64,000 bases of DNA from positions 2,170,001-2,234,000 of the forward strand of contig OZ038440.1 of the NCBI GenBank assembly GCA_964036275.1, written 5' to 3'. Below, piece after piece: positions 53,601-64,000 of this stretch. The position numbers and the translations under genes were made by a program. Below the pieces are notes generated by a model. That model was given only the letters and a program-made list of their open reading frames with translations. It did not search any database and had not been told where the DNA came from. How positions within the stretch are numbered: the first letter of the stretch is position 1; each line of letters begins with the position of its first letter. The stretch comes from Litoditis marina. Taxonomy: Eukaryota; Nematoda; Chromadorea; Rhabditida; Rhabditidae.

Positions 53601-56600
53601 GGGCTAAAAAGGCCCTAAAAGGGCCGCGAGGCGCTTTCAATTTTAAATACAATTGTGTTGCACTAATTAACATTTTCTTTCACCGGGTATGTACGCTAGG
53701 GTGAGCAAGGAAAAGAAACTAAATCTAGTATTAGAGACAAAAAATGTCACTCTACGCGGCCGTATTAGGCCCTAATACCTAATAGGGTGATTTCGGCTAC
53801 AAAAATCGCCGGTCTAGGAGGGACCTTTCAGGCCCTTGACTTTTCACCGATGCATGTCCTAGAGGTTTTGAAGATTACGAGTATATACTTTGCCAACCTT
53901 TTACTCATAGGTTTCTCGAATGTGATAAGTGGGGCTCCCTCGAGTGATTCAATAACATCTGAAATCTCACCACTAGATTTGATCAAAACGTCGTCATTCT
54001 GTAAAAAATGGTGACAAAAGTTAAATCGAGAGACATCAAGTCCAAGACAGGGTGCTGTGCTTATCAGAGTATCGTTCTTCCAATCATGATTCTAACCTTG
54101 GACTCATGAACAATAAATGAAGTTGTCGCGCTCCAAAACAGACTAAAACATGTGAACCGTATGCAAAATAGGTTTGTTAGCTTAAGTGAAAAGAGGTACA
54201 TATCAGTTTCTGCACTTTCATATAAACGTTCCTTTATGTACGTTTAAGGCTTTTCAGTGGTACGCAAGGGGAAACATCCTACTAAAACCGAGCAATTTCA
54301 TCCTAACCTGAAGAAACAGTGCATATTCCCAGGCAGGGAAGTCCATTAGCTCCTCCACGCAATCCAAATGTGCAATGTCTTGAAAATGACCACCCGAGTC
54401 GAAGTTATAACGCTGAAACTTCAAAATCTTGCAACTGAACGTATGGGTGAAGAAATTGAAAAATCGATTTGAAAAAGAAAGAACATGATGTTTTTATTGC
54501 CCCGTCTCCAGCGTTCTGCAGAACTGTTCGAATGAAAAAAACGATTTGTGCTCTCGACGTCTCGGGTATTCCAAGTACTTTAATTTGCATTAGTTGAAGC
54601 AAGACGAGTGCAAAAGACAAGAGAGCGTGGAGGTCAGAGAGATGGCAGACTGTGCCCGACTGTCTGCGGTCTCATTGTACTTCATGCTCTATCGCCTCTG
54701 TGGCATTTCTCGTCGTAAAGGTTGAGAAGAATGTAGATAATCGTACCTTTTTGAGAACAATGACATTTGGTAGACAATTCGAGAGTTGAACCATTTTCTC
54801 GACAAAATTTTCGCTAGTCTTCGAATCAATAGCATAACAATAGTAGTTTTCTGGATAGAATGAGAATGCCAGCAGTAATTCTTGAATGTGGTAATCCTGT
54901 TAGAATATTGAACATGTACAGTTCGTGGAATTAGATTTCAGTGACAAGTATCACAAGTCATGAAAAATGTTCTTTGTATACTTTGCCTAAGTCCAGCGTT
55001 CATAAACTATATTTCGGGAAAATAATCAATTTTTCATTGGGAAAATAACGTTTATAGCACAAAATCACCTTATAAACATTTCTTGCGACCGAAAAACGGT
55101 GTTTTTGCTTGGGAAATACAGTGTTTCCCATTATTCGTAGCCGCACTCGATCGCAGGCCATGTTGAGCTCAGGAGCCTACAAAAAGTGTTCACGTAGGAA
55201 TCCTGAATGTCTACTGAACCGTGAAAAACGTTCCTTATAGGTTTTCTATCTATTTATTCTCTTTTATATGTAACTAGAGCACGTTTGAGAGTCTCGTATA
55301 AAAATCAATTAGGGAGGGATTTTCCATTGCCAATCTAAAAAAAAGAATCAAGGAAGAAACTATTTTTGAATAGTACCTTTACAAGCGTTACTCTCCCGGC
55401 ATTCTTGTATTTCTCTATCGCTGTTTTATCTCCGGCGCGAAATTTGTGACAGTTGTATTCCAGTGGTGGACTGGAACAAAAACACCATAGTTAGTATTTT
55501 TGCAGATGTATGAGGATGCATAGTTGCTTCAAACTTTTCTCTGTGTTTTTTTCACGACAATCACTCTGAGAAAATCGTCATGGTCCTCCCCCAAACAGCG
55601 GAGGCAGCATACTGTAATTAACAAACTTATACTCATCAATTAGTATTGGTATGACTAAATATGTCCGGTTCAAAAAGCATAAAAGTTTTTTAATCACATT
55701 TGTACCCGTTACTCATTGAACAGAGTAAAAGTTTACCACTTCCAGCTGAATTACTGACAACTGGCCAAAACACCTTGAATCAACTTCAACTAAAACTGAA
55801 AAAAGAATAACTGAAAAATATAAATGACACACATACGGCTGATTGGTGTATTCGGTCCAGATAACCTCGAAATTTGGTAAATTAGCGGTGCGAAAACGAC
55901 TGTGGGCCCCCTGAAACCGGAGCAACAAAGTTGATGATATTCTAATGAGATTTCGCTGTATTTGTTGTTTTTCTTTTTGTGAACGTATTCACTGAATGTG
56001 TTGGTACACGCAGTCACGTGAAAACTGGGCCTCCGAGTAACAGCGAGCTGAAATTTAAAACAAAAAGGACCACCAATGTATTGAGTACTTTCAATTTCAC
56101 ACCGTACGCATGAGGTTGAGGTGAGTGCCAAACTCACAAATGTCTGCCTCTCGTCAGAATAGAACCTGCGGGCAAAAGTTTCGTAGCAGGACGCAGAGCA
56201 CTGCACTATTAGAAAACATAACCGGCAAGGTTCGGAATCAAAGACATGCGTGCGTCTGCGTACACAGCGAAAAGTGAAATATACAGTACCCTCTCGCCTT
56301 TCCGTTGGCAACGACTATACGCGTGTGCATATTACTTTGTTTTTCTCACTGCAACATCCAGTGTAATGACAATTATTCTGGTAGTTAGCGGCAACATAAC
56401 TGGTACCTATCGTTGTATGACCTCTCTCCCTTCTGTCTCTCCGCTATCTACTTAATTACATAAATTGGTTATTACTCAAATAAACAGAAACGTCTTTTTC
56501 TCAGGGTGAATAAGCATAACTGGTACATGCTCACTGATATTTTGAACTTTTCAAAACCTGTAAGCTGTAAGGAACGACGTGGATCGATTATGAGATACTG

Positions 56601-57135
56601 TGTGAAAAACGTGCGGTGAAGCTGTTTCAAACCACGCACACTAGTTTCACGGCTATGTCCCCGCACTTATACTAGAAGTCAATCGAATAGTTACGTAACG
56701 TTAGCATTCTAATAAGGATTCGTGCACTTTGTCATTTCACGAAATTTCTAAATTCTGCTGTGTTTGACATGTTTCACGTGACTGTGCAATTGAGTAACAG
56801 TTTATATCTGAGTGGTTTGAAGTGTGTTGCTGACTTGCTCACGCCTGCTCTCAAACTGAAGTGTGAACCGATAGGAAACTGTTCTCGATGAACGCGCTGA
56901 ACTGAATAATTTTCTTGACCAGTGCAGCGATTTCAAACTAAACCCAGCCAAGCGTCGTGTGTGGGTTGAATTTGAAATGAAAAATTGAATCAAATGATCT
57001 CACCCTCCGTAATACTGCGTTCCACCGCAAGTCGTCAAAGCTGCTGTACACAAATAACGAAAATAGCACGAGCACAGAACACCATACAGTTGCTCCAAGA
57101 AATATTCGAGTTGGAGCACTCATTCTGAACGTCAA
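50680..57135 (-). CDS. glycosyltransferase family 14-like (Core-2/I-branching type) type II membrane enzyme
   Basis: Exons found: 57004-57135, 55377-55470, 54747-54896, 54308-54412, 53898-53998, 52230-52375, 51050-51156 and 50680-50824. Exon 1 encodes a signal anchor (WCSVLVLFSLFVY). Later exons carry family landmarks: DYHIQELLLAFSFYPENYYC, DSKTSENFVEKM, CLPNVIVL, PAWEYALFLQ then NDDVLIKS, LPRTFLTDVKKYLNLTTL, FGIDEMLVASL, GLAGQV..QC and CRSGVKRHSVCLLGVEYL. The last three junctions keep phase. The junction 53898/52375 does not, so at least one exon between them is missed, and exons between 57004 and 55470 and the last one are not located. Such enzymes transfer GlcNAc-type sugars in the Golgi; substrate unknown. 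Could be a pseudogene if the missing exons are absent. Confidence 0.75.
50835..50950 (+). repeat. repeat related to the interior of the 19023 MITE
   Basis: AGGAGGACAGACAGGAAAG and AAACTAACAAACCTAATTTGC align with 19030-19120. A third copy is inverted at 54165-54240 (GCAAAATAGGTTTGTTAGCTT). Confidence 0.55.
51187..51825. repeat. AGGGTTGTTAA-ended element filled with (ACTCGAAA) array
   Basis: It starts AGGGTTGTTAAAGCC and ends CGATTAACAACCCTA. Two dense arrays of AACTCGAAA and TTTCGAGTTTCGAGTTCG flank about 170 bp of unique sequence (51440-51610). The many overlapping open frames are array artefacts. It lies in an intron of the glycosyltransferase gene. Confidence 0.75.
51826..52010 (+). mobile_element. 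tRNA-containing short element
   Basis: Head TTGCCAACGCAAAAGCGGGA, then GAGTACTGTATTTCCCACTT, a tRNA-like part with AGCGGAGTGGTTCGTGCG and CGCAGGTTCGATTCCGG, and end TTTGGCAGTGACTATA. The end is an inverted match to the family's TATAGTCGTTGCC start. Confidence 0.65.
52486..52680 (+). mobile_element. tRNA-containing short element
   Basis: Head CGTCGCCAACAGAATGACGG, TACTGTATATCTCACTTTTC, tRNA-like GCGCAGTGGTAAGTGCCCCG and CGCAGGTTCGATCCCGG, end TTTGGCACTCACTATATA. The third base of the first arm is too degenerate for a working tRNA. Confidence 0.65.
53148..53580. repeat. 42-bp minisatellite, ten units
   Basis: Units GACTCAGGTGAAAAGTCAAA / ACTATTAGGCCCTAAAGGAGAA repeat with few changes after a slightly altered first unit. 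Because 42 is a multiple of three, one plus-strand frame stays open and reads GEDSGEKSKLLGPK ten times without an ATG. The array lies between exons of the minus-strand glycosyltransferase gene. AGGCCCTAA also recurs singly at 53765-53850, suggesting the source sequence. Confidence 0.9.
56235..56345 (-). mobile_element. fragment of the tRNA-containing short element
   Basis: ACACAGCGAAAAGTGAAATA, TACAGTACCCTCTCGCCTTT and CGTTGGCAACGACTATA; the tRNA half is missing. Confidence 0.6.
56687..56802 (-). mobile_element. MITE, CACGTGAAACATG family
   Basis: Plus strand starts ATAGTTACGTAACGTTAGCA and ends CAATTGAGTAACAGTT. Lies in an intron of the glycosyltransferase gene. Confidence 0.65.
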
Positions 57136-57148
57136 TTATCGGATCACA

Positions 57149-57414
57149 TAGGGTTGTTAAAAAAACTCGAAAAACTCGAAACTCGAAAAACTCGAGATTT
57201 TCAACTCGATTATAGGTTTTGTCAAACCGTTGTGGACACCGTACCATCGATTTTGTATAGGACGGGGTGTGGAAAGCGGTCAGTTCGTCTGCGTATCATT
57301 GATCTACTCACTCTCTCAACTGCTGGCAGATAATCAACGACCGCTCGCCCCGCATCACTCAATCAATCGAACCCTCTGCTGTCTTTATGAGAAAAATGGC
57401 GACTATAACAACCC
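57149..57414. repeat. AGGGTTGTTAA-ended element carrying another repeat
   Basis: TAGGGTTGTTAAAAAAACTC at the left and ATAACAACCCTAG at the right, with a few ACTCGAAA units at the left and the TTGATCTAC-core repeat (57235-57400) between. It sits directly upstream of the glycosyltransferase first exon. Confidence 0.55.
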
Positions 57415-57889
57415 TAGATCACACCCAGTATCTCAGCACTGAAAGCAACTGTTCGTTTTAAGTTTTGAAGTTCATGAGGGCATTGCGAGTTGATAGACCC
57501 GGGAAAAGCGATGCTTAACATACATATAATGTATATTCGTATATTGTCTGTCTTGTTTGAGGAATAAAAACTGGACCTTCAGTGACCTTATAAAAAAAAA
57601 TTCCAGTAGTCTGGTGGCTATGACTGTGAATTACCAGTAGTATAGTGCTCACATTTCCCAACTGGACTCGATGGCAGCGTGCCAAAAACTTTGGAAGATT
57701 GTTATTTGAAGAAAAAATGTATTTTACAAAAAGTTTCCATGAATAGAAATTATAACGAGGGAAAGAACCCTTCACATGAATTTTCCATGGTTTTTAAGTA
57801 TTTCAACATGTTCAAAAAGTGCATTGAAATATCATTGGCAAGCTGCCCAAGTCCAGTTGGGAAATGGGCGAACTATATATTCAAAAACA

Positions 57890-57985
57890 CAATGAAAAGG
57901 CTCACCGAGACAGACACTATCTCTTATTGACGAAAATTTTATGGAGGATACCATTTGTCGTGAGACAAACATTAACTTTTATCGA
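57890..57985 (-). pseudogene. relic promoter and first exon of the secreted family
   Basis: The minus strand retains TTTGTCTCACGACAAATGG (GATA cores mutated), CCATAAAATTTTCG and TGTCTGTCTCGGTGAGCC, matching the promoter and exon 1 with donor of copy B. The start ATG is lost and no later exon follows downstream. It marks a fifth, dead family member. Confidence 0.65.
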
Positions 57986-58328
57986 ATATTGTTGTACGGG
58001 CATTTGCCTACAATGACTACTTGGAACAATACGATGAAAAATTTATAAATTTAACTTGATCATTAAAAAGAAGTCTGAAGCAGTCGCAAATAGCATGCGA
58101 AATTCGTGACAGAATGTGAAATTCGGGACCGAATGTGTCCAAGCAATATCTTGGGCTAAGATAAACCCAATAAAGGGCAAATATGGGTGAGTAGTAAACA
58201 CACAGTATTTCTTTTAGGATGAATTGGTACGTTATATGAAAAAGTTTTACGTATTTTGAAAAAAAAAGTTTTCAGCGATCGGGATAATACTGCCAGTGAG
58301 CTACACTTGATACGTGGCGGCAACTTAC

Positions 58329-58558
58329 CTGAGCCACACACAAGGAACCAACATGCAGCTGCGGCGAAAAGCAGACGTCAAGCCGATAGGTTGTATCATT
58401 CCACCAAATTGAAGCTTCGCAATCCAGAACCGAGTTTCCAACATAAAAATGCCAGTTGTGTGAGTTTGAATAATCTCCAGTGTACTGAGTTGTGATTGAA
58501 CCAGATGCTCTAAGCAGTAAGGTTGCTTTAAAATATTCTCCAACTCGAATCGCTTCAC
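58329..58558 (-). CDS. unidentified exon with good splice borders
   Basis: Minus strand: acceptor CGTTTTTAG, then 230 nt without stop in one frame, and donor CAG/GTAAGT. The frame reads GEAIRVGEYFKATLLLRAS, TTQYTGDYSNSHNWHFYVG, SIWWNDTTYRLDVCFSPQL. Alternating hydrophobic and aromatic residues suggest a beta-sandwich, perhaps carbohydrate-binding; not recognised. Neighbouring exons were not located; a tRNA-like fragment lies at 58650-58710. Confidence 0.4.
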
Positions 58559-59080
58559 CTAAAAACGAAATAACGAAACAAATACAACCATCGCCACCAA
58601 AAAAATAAACTCTTGGTAGAACACATTTTGGAGAGGTAACAGCAGTAGAGGGGCCCAATGGTCAAGTGGTTATAGTTCACACCATTCCTACCTGAGACTC
58701 CTACAGTAACCTTACAAACTTTCCGAAGGCTGTTGTGAAGCCTAAAATGTAGTTCACGGTAAATGCTCTCGTATATTTACTCTACGTGAGAAGGAAAATG
58801 AGGTACTAAAATCTTCAACTTCTCCGATCAAAAGTAAGTGAGCGAAACGGCTTGGAAGTTTCGAAATCATACTGTAGGAGTCTCAGTAGGAATGGAAGAG
58901 ACTATAGCAGTCGCTTCACAGAACTGAGTTCGGTCCCCGCTCGCCGCGGAATCTGTTCGGCAGACCGCATGAGCTGTTAACAAAGTCTACTCATGGCTAT
59001 CTTCACCACCTACCAAGAGTACATCTTCAGTGAATATTGGGAAAAATTGAAGTATCACCCCCTCACCTTAGTTGGGTCCA

Positions 59081-59420
59081 CCCCCCCCCCCCCCCCCCCC
59101 CCGTATCACTTCAACCCCCCACCCAAGCTAAAACCTGAAAATCTAGGAGAGGGGGGGGGGTCAAAAATCAACTTCGACATTTACTATTTACCCCCACCTA
59201 GGTTGGCGGGGGGTAGAACTTCAACGGTGGGGGGGGGGTAAAACTTCAACGAGTGGGAGGCTAAGCTTCAATACCGGAAATGTTTACTTTTTACCCCCCC
59301 CCCCCCCATTCTCAAACGTTTGTATTGCAGGTAATAAACTGAGTTATCACCCTCCGGTGGGGGGGGGGGGTCACACTACAATTCCCCAAACGCAATACAA
59401 TTTCAGAAAGGTGGGGGTAA
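59081..59420. repeat. cluster of long G and C homopolymer tracts
   Basis: C runs of about 21 (59081-59102) and 15 (59296-59310), and G runs of 9-11 near 59152, 59230 and 59358, within repeats of TATCAC.TCAAC and GGGGGGTAAAACTTCAACG. These are strong G-quadruplex-forming tracts on both strands. Confidence 0.85.
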
Positions 59421-59743
59421 AAGTCAATGTTCCCGAATATTGTAATCGCGGAATCGAACACTACGTAACCGCGATCTGCGCAGCTATCCTGCATGTTGAT
59501 TTCTTATTGTGTTTGATTCTAAAATTGTCGCGCCAAGTAGCAAGTGTTGCTCACTAACAGTATTTCACTCAATTATTGATTCACAACGCATATTTTTGAT
59601 CAACTTCAGGAGCTGAGAAAAGTTGTACATGAAAATGAGGATAACCAGTAATGCATTTTAAATCAAGTCATATTAAAGTAGAATGCATTACTTTTGAGGC
59701 ATACATACGCACTGTAAGACGAGGCAGTACGGCAAATATGAGT

Positions 59744-59907
59744 ACGTATGGTAGAAGATCCCGGCATCTTCATCCCATACTGCGTCTCTTGCTCTGCCTC
59801 ACTATTTCTCGTCTCTTACATTCCGGCGGAATGTAAGAGCAGAGAAACAGCGTATGTTTGAGGAGACGCAGGATGGGATGAGGTTGCCGGGATCTTCTAG
59901 CATACGT
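59744..59907. mobile_element. 164-bp foldback MITE, full copy
   Basis: CGTATGGTAGAAGATCCCGG at the left is mirrored by CCGGGATCTTCTAGCATACG at the right. The whole element is close to a perfect palindrome around TTCCGGCGGAA (59820-59830). Fragments occur at 44025 and 33890. Confidence 0.8.
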
Positions 59908-61276
59908 GAGATAGAACGTTGTACAAAATCTAGGTGGTGCACAACCTATCTCAGCTGCGCAAACAGTGACGGTGAAATAATTTCGATCTGGCGTCATCTC
60001 GTGCGTCGTGGTGGTCATCTCATTAACGACAGCAAAATAAATATAGGGAAAATACTAGACAAATACAGTCAAAATTACGTAGTTGAAGAATGCTTAATAC
60101 TGATTATGTTAAAAGTGATAGAGTTAAAATGAAGTATTAATAATTATCTATTAATAATTATTGTCGAATAAGCTAAGTGTAAACCGTTTTGGCTTCTTTG
60201 CTCTGTACGGTGTGTGTGTTTATGCCGCATTTTAACGACCCGCTTGCATATATTCGATAATTTTACACGATATAAGCTAGAAACAAGATTACAGCAGGAT
60301 CTGGCCAGTTGCGGATACTGAATGCAATAGTCTGCTCATTTGAGTTAAATTTTCTGCAAAAACGAGAACACGCAACGTGTAATGTAATGACGATGTGCAA
60401 ACGCACCCAATTGATTAACCTTTTCCCACACACACCGACAAATTTTTGACGATCAACAGTTTAGAAATATGCGGCTTATCCGATACCATGTGCACGTGTG
60501 CTTCGCACCAATTTTCATTCGCGCTTGCCTGAGCAAGCCAATTGGTGTTTTCAGTTTGGTACCGTTGCATTCCGATCAATATACATAACTTAGTTTAATC
60601 GACAAATCTGTTGTGGTCAGCATCTGTACGCTCTTCAATTGTAACAGAAATTTGACGCAGGAAGTTTCGAGCAACGAGTTATTGCATTGACGTTAGTGAT
60701 AGAACTAAACCGGGGCACAATGTATGTCACATTCGTTTGTACTACTAGTTTGTGCTTATCGACATAATGGAAAGTTGTCAGAAAAAGAGCTTAAACACGT
60801 TCCGTCACGCCTTGGATATCCAAGTCTTTAGCCCAGTGAGAGACCGAACGACCCGGGCTGAAAAAGAGGCTCGAGGTGATGCTCTTGATACTTCTAAAAT
60901 ATTTTATCAGTTCACTTCATTGTTAGTAGAGTCCTGAGAATTTGGGTTTCAAAACGTTCCTGATTGCAATAATCATAAGAGTACCAACTCTCAAGTTCGT
61001 GCTCACATAGTTACTGATCAAAACCGACATTATGAGAACACTAGAGATCGTGTTTCCTATTTCACTAGTAGATATATTCTTCGATATAAATTGTTCTTTG
61101 TCGTTTGCGTTATATTGTTGGTTCAATTTGGATAGTGTTTCCGTTCGTAGAACGTATAACCATTTCTGTGTTCATTCAGAGTAACATTATTAAATATAAA
61201 TACATAGAAACAGTGGGAAGATATGAGGTGACCGTATACATTTCATTTGCTGATGAAGAACACATAATCCTCTTCA
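59908..61276. other. 1.4-kb spacer, no supported gene
   Basis: Nothing beyond short open frames without splice support. Small AT-rich direct repeats lie around 60130-60160. Confidence 0.35.
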
Positions 61277-64000
61277 TCAGTATCTCCAGATCCAGCAGAT
61301 GCGGCGGTTGATATTGTTGTGGTAAAATGAGTTTGTCCTCAACACAGTTTGTTGTTCCATCAAGGTCCATGGATAGAAATTGTCACCCGCTGGAATAAAT
61401 GAAATAAACAAGCACACATTCATATGGAGAGACGGTCTGAGTAAAGAAACTATTCCTTCCCTGGGTTTTTACCTGAGTCTAGTTGTAGATTTTAGACTTA
61501 CTCAGGATATCCCGCCCAATTGTTCATACTCGTGTGTTGATTCTTATTAATTGCCTGTTACAGTCAGTATTGATTCATAAATTAGTCTATAAGTGAACTT
61601 CTATTTGGAGATGGCTCAAACATTTTTCAAACTACGCACCCATTTATTAAACAGTCAACGTAATGGTTGGTCAACCAGTTTGACCTCCATCGACAGTGTA
61701 TTATAACTTGTGTCGGAATTGGAACTTATTACTACCTACATGAGTTGGCAAAGAATTACTATGATAAAATCCGGTAACTAACGTCCAGCTCTGCTTCTTA
61801 TTTCAACCAGTTCGTTGTTGGCGCCTCCACAATATCCCTTTCTGTAAATGTGATATAAGAACATGTATAAAACCAATAATCACTGTCTTGTATTTAAAAA
61901 TGAAATTTCTGTCCGAATCGAACAAACGAATTGGAGTTTTACGAATTCCAGTCTCGATTTTCAGACGCCTGTTTTTGATGTTCTCTTCTTTCACTCGTTT
62001 TTTCTCTAACCTGGGTGCACAGTAGAAAGTGTTCGAAACAGCAAATCCTGACAATTGACCACCAGTAGTAAACCTGCTCATGCGGGGGTATCCTTGTTCT
62101 GTAAATTATTGTTCACAATTTGTGTGGCATTAGAATAGGTCTTTACCGTACTCTTTGCCGAAGAAGACACATTCGAAGACCAGAAATGTCTGACTTGCAT
62201 CTGATGTTTATGTGTTAATGTATGCTATGCCAGATGCTAGTACACATGATGATCACTAGGAGAAAATTGTAGTGATGCACGAACTGTAAACATGGAACAT
62301 TGTTTCTGTTCTGTATACTGAGTAAAATATTCAATGACTCACTTTGTGAGAGGGTGGCTTTGCGGAGTTCCGGACAGTGGAACTTGATTTTTGCGTACGT
62401 ACTCGGGCTAACCGCAAAACCAAATTTACCTGAAAAACTTGATATACAATCAATTATCCAGAGAAAAAGCAGCAACAACTGTGAAATGTATCGATACTTG
62501 CCCAGTTTATAATGTATGTCTCATATATAGGCAGCATTCTAGGCAGAGCGCAAACTACAATTATTATCTGTGTGTTTAGGATAACATAATTTTATGGCCA
62601 CATTGATTCTGATGATATGTGTTTTCTGGGATGCTAGTGAGGTTTTTGACATTCCACCCCACTTGGCATTGCACAAACATCACAAAAACGTGAAACTTAG
62701 TGAATGTGTGTTTCATTATAGGACGTCGTACGTGATGTTTGACCACGAGTACGGAGAGGGTTGTATTCTACAAGTACCTTCGTTTCGGTACCCTGCCACT
62801 GCGTCGGCCCATGCGAAAGTTCCAAATCTGTATTGATGATGAATACCGGCATAGTTGTAAGCCCTGAAATTCAGATTTTCTATTTGTTTAATCGAAATTT
62901 GACCAAGATTGTTGTTCTAACACCAATTTTTTGAACGTTTGATCTCACATTGCTTGTGTACATGACTCGTGTGCCTACGTATCATTTTGCGCCCAGAAAT
63001 GATTAGGAAAACAATAATACTTTTGTTGTTTTTAATATTGACAAAATTGTTAGAATTGGGGAGTTTAAATGAATTGTGCTCTGAGTCAGGTCAATTAAAG
63101 TTAAGTTACCGATCAATTCTGTTGCCGGCGCCATTGACTATCATTGCTTTGAGCTGTGCTGCAGTGGCTGGAAAGAGTTGGGTATGACAATTGTTGTAGT
63201 CTGTTCAAACACTTGTGGTTGTGAACAGTGTTTCATTAAACGTTTCTAACAGTTTCATACCTATAAAATGTTTTCGGGAAGTTTCGGTAAGTTCTGACTG
63301 GGTTTTATCCTTAACCATCTACTGAAAAACATTGTTTCTTCAGTCAAAACACTCATTGAACCACCGTAATCAACCTAACTATTTCGAAAACTACCGTCTC
63401 AGATAGCTATTGCTTCTCTTTGGTCCTTCTTTTTGGAAACGTAAAAATTCCGCTAGTGTTACATGTAGCTTACGTTCAATTGATTTAAGAAAATCTTCCC
63501 GATATTTGAGAAAAGTGTCAACAAGTCTTACGTGCGGGAGGTGCTGTGGTTGTAGATAAGGTAGTAGATGTGCTAGTTGTTTCTGGAAAAATTTAATTAT
63601 CTAAAGTGAGCACAAAAGTGAGCTATCCACAGAAATAGTGTTTGTCCATCACAGTGCTGAAATTTTCACTCTTTTGATACAAGAGCTCAACACAGGCACC
63701 GTAGCAAAGTCATGAAAGTGGTGAGCTCAACCTAATCGAAGGCGTGATCACATTCTGGCCACACAGTTGCCAACTTTGTGTGTTGAAGCATAGCATAGGT
63801 GACCCCAACCTGGCTCAGATGGTGATCAGATAGTTCAGCTCAAAGGTGACCTTTTCACGAGACTCTGCTACGGTGCCAGGAAATGTAACAGAATAAGTGA
63901 GTGCTTAAGGGTCGGAAAATATGCTCCGCATGTATAGATACCGAGCTAAGAGTTATTTCAACAGAAATAACTACGATTTATTGATCTGATGTTCATCAAA
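61277..64000 (-). CDS. secreted tandem-family protein, copy D (5' end beyond window)
   Basis: Exons in the window: 63532-63582 (TTSTSTTLSTTTAPPA, Thr-rich), 63110-63167, 62778-62863, 62343-62429, 62011-62098, 61783-61841 and 61277-61389. Internal lengths 86, 87, 88 and 59 equal those of copy B, and phases agree. Landmarks: QLKAMIVNGAGNRID, HHQYRFGTFAWADAVAGYRN, FHCPELRKATLSQ, SGFAVSNTFYCAP, KGYCGGANNELVEI and GDNFYPWTLMEQQ ... RRICWIWRY stop. The signal peptide exon should lie right of 64000. Conserved Cys and the CWIW end suggest a folded extracellular domain under selection. Function unknown. Confidence 0.72.
63694..63883. mobile_element. MITE with CAGGCACCGTAGCA ends
   Basis: CAGGCACCGTAGCAAAGTC at the left is mirrored by GACTCTGCTACGGTGCC at the right. 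TGAGCTCAACCT and CAGCTCAAAGGTGACC occur inward as more diverged arm sequence. It lies in an intron of copy D. Confidence 0.65.

Noticed and set aside
1..64000. CRISPR arrays, bacterial operons, rRNA genes
   Set aside because: None are present; the spliced genes and transposons are eukaryotic, and tandem arrays here have no spacer structure.

Overview
The window looks like nuclear DNA of a nematode, most likely a Caenorhabditis species. The evidence is short introns ending in TTTCAG, a Core-2/I-branching-type glycosyltransferase and a TMEM272-like gene of the kinds seen in worms, a chemoreceptor-like exon, many short inverted-repeat transposons, and a Maverick/Polinton. About 40% of the window is one nested mobile element. 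All calls come from reading the sequence; no database search was run.

Layout. (1) 1-4.0 kb: the start of a minus-strand secreted-protein gene (copy A), running off the left edge. (2) 4709-28542: a complete Maverick/Polinton with near-identical terminal inverted repeats and a 6-bp target duplication GCCATG (4703-4708 and 28543-28548). It carries protein-primed DNA polymerase B, an rve integrase with chromodomain, a packaging ATPase, major capsid, penton-like and minor capsid proteins, an adenain-like protease and accessory genes, including an intact spliced RING-like gene. It is dead: polymerase, integrase, ATPase and major capsid each carry in-frame stops. Four later insertions sit inside it: a Gag-only BEL/Pao LTR element, a 2.5-kb inverted-repeat element, a tRNA-containing short element in the penton gene, and a 2.4-kb compound insertion in the capsid gene. 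(3) 30.4-40.3 kb: a broken copy (C) and a complete copy (B) of the same secreted family. (4) 41-58.6 kb: a chemoreceptor-like fragment, a TMEM272-like four-helix gene (plus strand, with an ORF1-only LINE in an intron), a glycosyltransferase family 14-like gene (minus strand, repeat-filled introns), a dead promoter plus exon 1 of the secreted family, and an unidentified exon. (5) 59-64 kb: a G/C homopolymer cluster, a foldback element, and copy D of the secreted family, running off the right edge.

The secreted family is the main host theme. There are four copies on one strand with the same internal exon lengths (86, 87, 88 and, where intact, 59 nt), a signal peptide, a Thr-rich spacer of variable length, and a Cys-containing C-terminal domain ending in CWIW. 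Copies A and B share a short promoter with GATA sites and a TATA box. The Maverick lies inside this cluster, between copies A and C.
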